8,344 nt of DNA, taken from contig CAMEZN010000064.1 of the NCBI GenBank assembly GCA_945947845.1, forward strand, positions 1 to 8,344. Direction: 5' to 3'. The notes under the pieces were generated by a model. The model worked only from the letters and a program-made list of their open reading frames with translations. It was not told the origin of the DNA and made no database searches. Source of the stretch: an uncultured Mucispirillum sp. (lineage in GTDB: Bacteria; Chrysiogenota; Deferribacteres; Deferribacterales; Mucispirillaceae). Both the position numbers and the translations under genes were made by a program. Positions 5,822 to 8,344 of the stretch are shown piece by piece. How positions within the stretch are numbered: position 1 is the first letter of the stretch; every line of letters starts with the position of its first letter.

Positions 5822-8344
5822 ATGCCATTTGTTAAAATTAAAAAAAATACTAATCATTTTGACAGAAGTGTTATATTTACATTAATCTTTCTTTTTTTAT
5901 CGTTAATAGTATTTGTATACAGCCTTATCTCTTCCAGCAATAAAGTCATGGAAAACCTTAACGAGCTTGGCAATCTAAGATTAAATGTTTTTTCTTCCCA
6001 TATATCTCAGCGTATTGATACCTATAAAATGGCAATGGAAATGGGTGCAGAGCAATTAGAGCTGCTTATAGCAACAGGTGCAAGCGATGAAGAAATCTCT
6101 GCATGGCTAAAAGAGTTTGTCAAATATATAGAAAGGGCAACTCATATAGGCAGATTGAAAGCATATGCTGTTGGAAATGAAGAATATTCTGGCAGATTTT
6201 CCGGCAGTTTCTCTTATAATATAGATAATATCCCTGCTGAATATTTTTATAACAGCATATGGTATAAAAATGCAATCAAACATCAATCATACCCTATTTT
6301 CAGCCCTGTATATAAAGATATTTTTGATAAGCAGGACGTTATAACTATCTCTATTAGTGTTGCTAATGGTAAAGGTGTGTTAGCCCTTGATTTATATTTA
6401 AATAATATTGAAGCAAGCTGGCTGCCTAGAACAAATATTTTTGATGATAATGCTTATATTCTTCTTGATGGAAAGGGCGAACATATTGCTGGAATAAATA
6501 TGCCGAAGCTTCAAAACTGCACTCAGGAAGAAATGTATAAAAAAATCCATGATGTAATAATAAATGAAAAATCAAGCATAGGAAAAGCAAAGCTTAATAT
6601 TGATAATAATGAAAAATTTCATCTATTCTTCAAAAAAAACAGATATTCTGGCTATACATCAGTTGTATTAATTGATAATAATAAAATATATGCCACATCG
6701 CCTATATGGCATTTAAGATATTTAATCATACTTATGATTTTGGCTATTGCAGGTATAGTAATATATACAGAAGAAAATTATCTAAATAAAAAAATAGATG
6801 ATTCTAACAGTGTAATAGATATGCTTGGCAACTCTTACTATGCAATATACAGAGTCAATATAATAACAGAAGAATATGTTATCCTAAGGGGTTCAAGCTT
6901 TATATGCTCCACAATAAACCATGAAGGAAAATACAGTGAACTTTATTCAATCTTACTATCATCACTAGATGAAGGTTCAATAGATGAATTTCGCAATAGT
7001 TTCTCTATTGAAAACATTAAAAATATGGCAAAAAATAACCAGCTTGATTATTCAGTAGATTTAAGAAGAATGCTTGAAGATGGCTATAAATGGGTAAATC
7101 TTAGGTTTATTATGGATAAAACTATATCAGAAGAATATGTGCTTTTATGTTTTAGAGAATGCGAAGAAGAAAGAAAACGAGAACTTGCCCATATAGGACT
7201 TTTAGAAGATGCTGTTAGTGCATTAAAAGAAAGTGCAGAATCAAAACGAATATTATATTCCAGTGTATCCCATGATATGCGGACTCCACTTAACGGTATT
7301 ATAGGTATTGCTGAACTTATGGGACATCATCTGAATGACCCTGAAAAAATCTCTGATTATCTAGAAAAAATAAAACTTTCTGGCTCTCAGCTTATAACAT
7401 TAATAGATAATTTTCTTGAAATGGCAAAATCAGAAAGTAAAACAATGGAAGCAAATAATGAAACATTTTCCATAAGCCAGCAAATAGGTGAAATTATTAA
7501 TATTTTTACACTTATTGCACAAAGAGATAATAAAAATTTCAGTGCATCTATAAATATAAAAAATGATAAAGTGCAGGGTGATTTAAATAAACTTATGCAC
7601 ATTTTAAATAACATCTTATCAAATGCTTTTAAGTATACAAAAGAAAACGGCACAATAACAATGACCATTACAGAAAAACATCTTTCTTCTGATAATCTTT
7701 GGTATCAGTTTGTCATATCTGATAATGGGATTGGTATGAGTCAGGACTTTTTAAACCAAATATATACTCCTTTTGCACGAGAAAAACGAAGCGAAACAAA
7801 AGGTATTACTGGCACTGGGCTTGGACTTTCTATTGTGCAAAATCAAGTGCATAGAATGGAAGGTGAAATAAATATTGAAAGCCAGTATGAAAAAGGAACT
7901 ACTGTAACTATTACACTACCTTTTGAAAAATCAGCAGAAGAAATTAATGATAAAAAAGAAAATGATGACATATATCAACAGATTGATTTATCTGGTGCTA
8001 CTGTGCTTGCAGTTGAAGATAATGTAGTTAATATGCAGATATTAGTAGAACTTTTATCACTTAAAAAAATTAATGTGCTTCAAGCTTGGAATGGTGAAGA
8101 AGCCGTTGATATTTATAAGCAGTCTCAGCCTTTCAGCATTGATGCAATACTTATGGATATACAAATGCCTGTAATGGACGGGCTTGATGCTGCAAAATTA
8201 ATCAGAAAATCAGGCAGAGAAGATGCTTTATCTATTCCTATTATTGCACTTAGTGCCAATATATTTGAAGAAGATATTGCAGAATCCAGTGCTGCTGGAA
8301 TGGATGCACACCTTGCAAAACCAGTAAACCTTAATATGCTTTAT
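5822..8344 (+). CDS. Second membrane hybrid histidine kinase, paralogous to the first; 3' end outside the window
   Basis: The frame is open for 841 codons to the right edge without a stop. It has the same domain order as the gene at 1827. Membrane segments lie at about 17-36 and 297-315 around a dCache-like periplasmic domain (WY 147-148, YKD 164-166, GVLALDL 185-191). A PAS-like region (about 325-447) is followed by HisKA with His484 in SHDMRTPLN. The HATPase has Asn597/Asn601, DNGIGM (634-639) and GTGLGLS (664-670). The receiver has Glu732/Asp733, phosphoacceptor Asp779, Ser811 and Lys833. The last residues, PVNLNMLY, align with PVDLPALY of the paralogue, so only about a dozen residues should be missing unless an extra domain follows. 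By hand alignment the HisKA regions share 48 of 70 residues, while the best-conserved part of the sensors shares 24 of 50. The Arg of the amino-acid dCache motif appears to be Ser145. The ligand and output regulator are unknown. Confidence 0.95.
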   Translation, partial: MPFVKIKKNTNHFDRSVIFTLIFLFLSLIVFVYSLISSSNKVMENLNELGNLRLNVFSSHISQRIDTYKMAMEMGAEQLELLIATGASDEEISAWLKEFVKYIERATHIGRLKAYAVGNEEYSGRFSGSFSYNIDNIPAEYFYNSIWYKNAIKHQSYPIFSPVYKDIFDKQDVITISISVANGKGVLALDLYLNNIEASWLPRTNIFDDNAYILLDGKGEHIAGINMPKLQNCTQEEMYKKIHDVIINEKSSIGKAKLNIDNNEKFHLFFKKNRYSGYTSVVLIDNNKIYATSPIWHLRYLIILMILAIAGIVIYTEENYLNKKIDDSNSVIDMLGNSYYAIYRVNIITEEYVILRGSSFICSTINHEGKYSELYSILLSSLDEGSIDEFRNSFSIENIKNMAKNNQLDYSVDLRRMLEDGYKWVNLRFIMDKTISEEYVLLCFRECEEERKRELAHIGLLEDAVSALKESAESKRILYSSVSHDMRTPLNGIIGIAELMGHHLNDPEKISDYLEKIKLSGSQLITLIDNFLEMAKSESKTMEANNETFSISQQIGEIINIFTLIAQRDNKNFSASINIKNDKVQGDLNKLMHILNNILSNAFKYTKENGTITMTITEKHLSSDNLWYQFVISDNGIGMSQDFLNQIYTPFAREKRSETKGITGTGLGLSIVQNQVHRMEGEINIESQYEKGTTVTITLPFEKSAEEINDKKENDDIYQQIDLSGATVLAVEDNVVNMQILVELLSLKKINVLQAWNGEEAVDIYKQSQPFSIDAILMDIQMPVMDGLDAAKLIRKSGREDALSIPIIALSANIFEEDIAESSAAGMDAHLAKPVNLNMLY
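7878..7913 (+). repeat. 36-base exact match to the first kinase gene (copy 2)
   Basis: Identical to 3874-3909 at a fixed offset of 4004 bases. It is in the same reading frame and codes for the same end of the HATPase domain. The bases directly on both sides differ between the two copies. Confidence 0.75.

Noticed and set aside
7387..7668. A 93-residue minus-strand open frame inside the second kinase
   Set aside because: It lies within a continuous 841-codon frame whose kinase motifs are intact, so it is a shadow.

Overview
The window is AT-rich and carries five protein genes: three complete genes on the + strand, one complete gene on the - strand, and a fifth, on the + strand, that runs off the right edge. 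An lpxI-type lipid A gene and a lipoprotein gene point to a Gram-negative (diderm) bacterium that makes LPS. Heavy use of ATA, AGA and AAA codons and two large dCache-type hybrid sensor kinases would suit a low-GC, possibly host-associated lineage such as Deferribacterota (Mucispirillum-like). That placement is a guess; nothing in the window proves it.

Layout. Positions 46-1584 hold guaA (GMP synthetase), closed by a clear intrinsic terminator at 1621-1649. A non-coding gap (1585-1826) follows, with a long AT-rich inverted repeat (1671-1725) and a small dyad (1790-1810). Positions 1827-4373 encode an 848-residue membrane hybrid histidine kinase (dCache sensor, PAS-like region, HisKA, HATPase, receiver). 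Eight bases later lpxI starts (4382-5209), probably in the same transcript. A small lipoprotein gene lies on the opposite strand (5211-5660), converging on lpxI with one base between the stop codons. A divergent regulatory gap (5661-5821) separates it from a second hybrid kinase (5822 to beyond 8344), which is clearly a paralogue of the first with the same domain order. Its open frame is 841 codons long with no stop, and it lacks only about a dozen C-terminal residues by comparison with the first kinase.

How they may work together. guaA is a housekeeping gene insulated by its terminator and is probably unrelated to the rest. The other four genes look like a sensory/envelope cluster: two kinases with related catalytic cores but more diverged periplasmic sensors flank a lipid A enzyme and a predicted lipoprotein. 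Both kinases end in a receiver and show no Hpt domain, and no DNA-binding regulator is present, so their outputs lie elsewhere. The most interesting non-coding signal is a shared dyad, TTTAC-N11-GTAAA, just upstream of both kinase genes, which may be a common operator. No CRISPR array, tRNA, rRNA, transposase or phage gene was seen.
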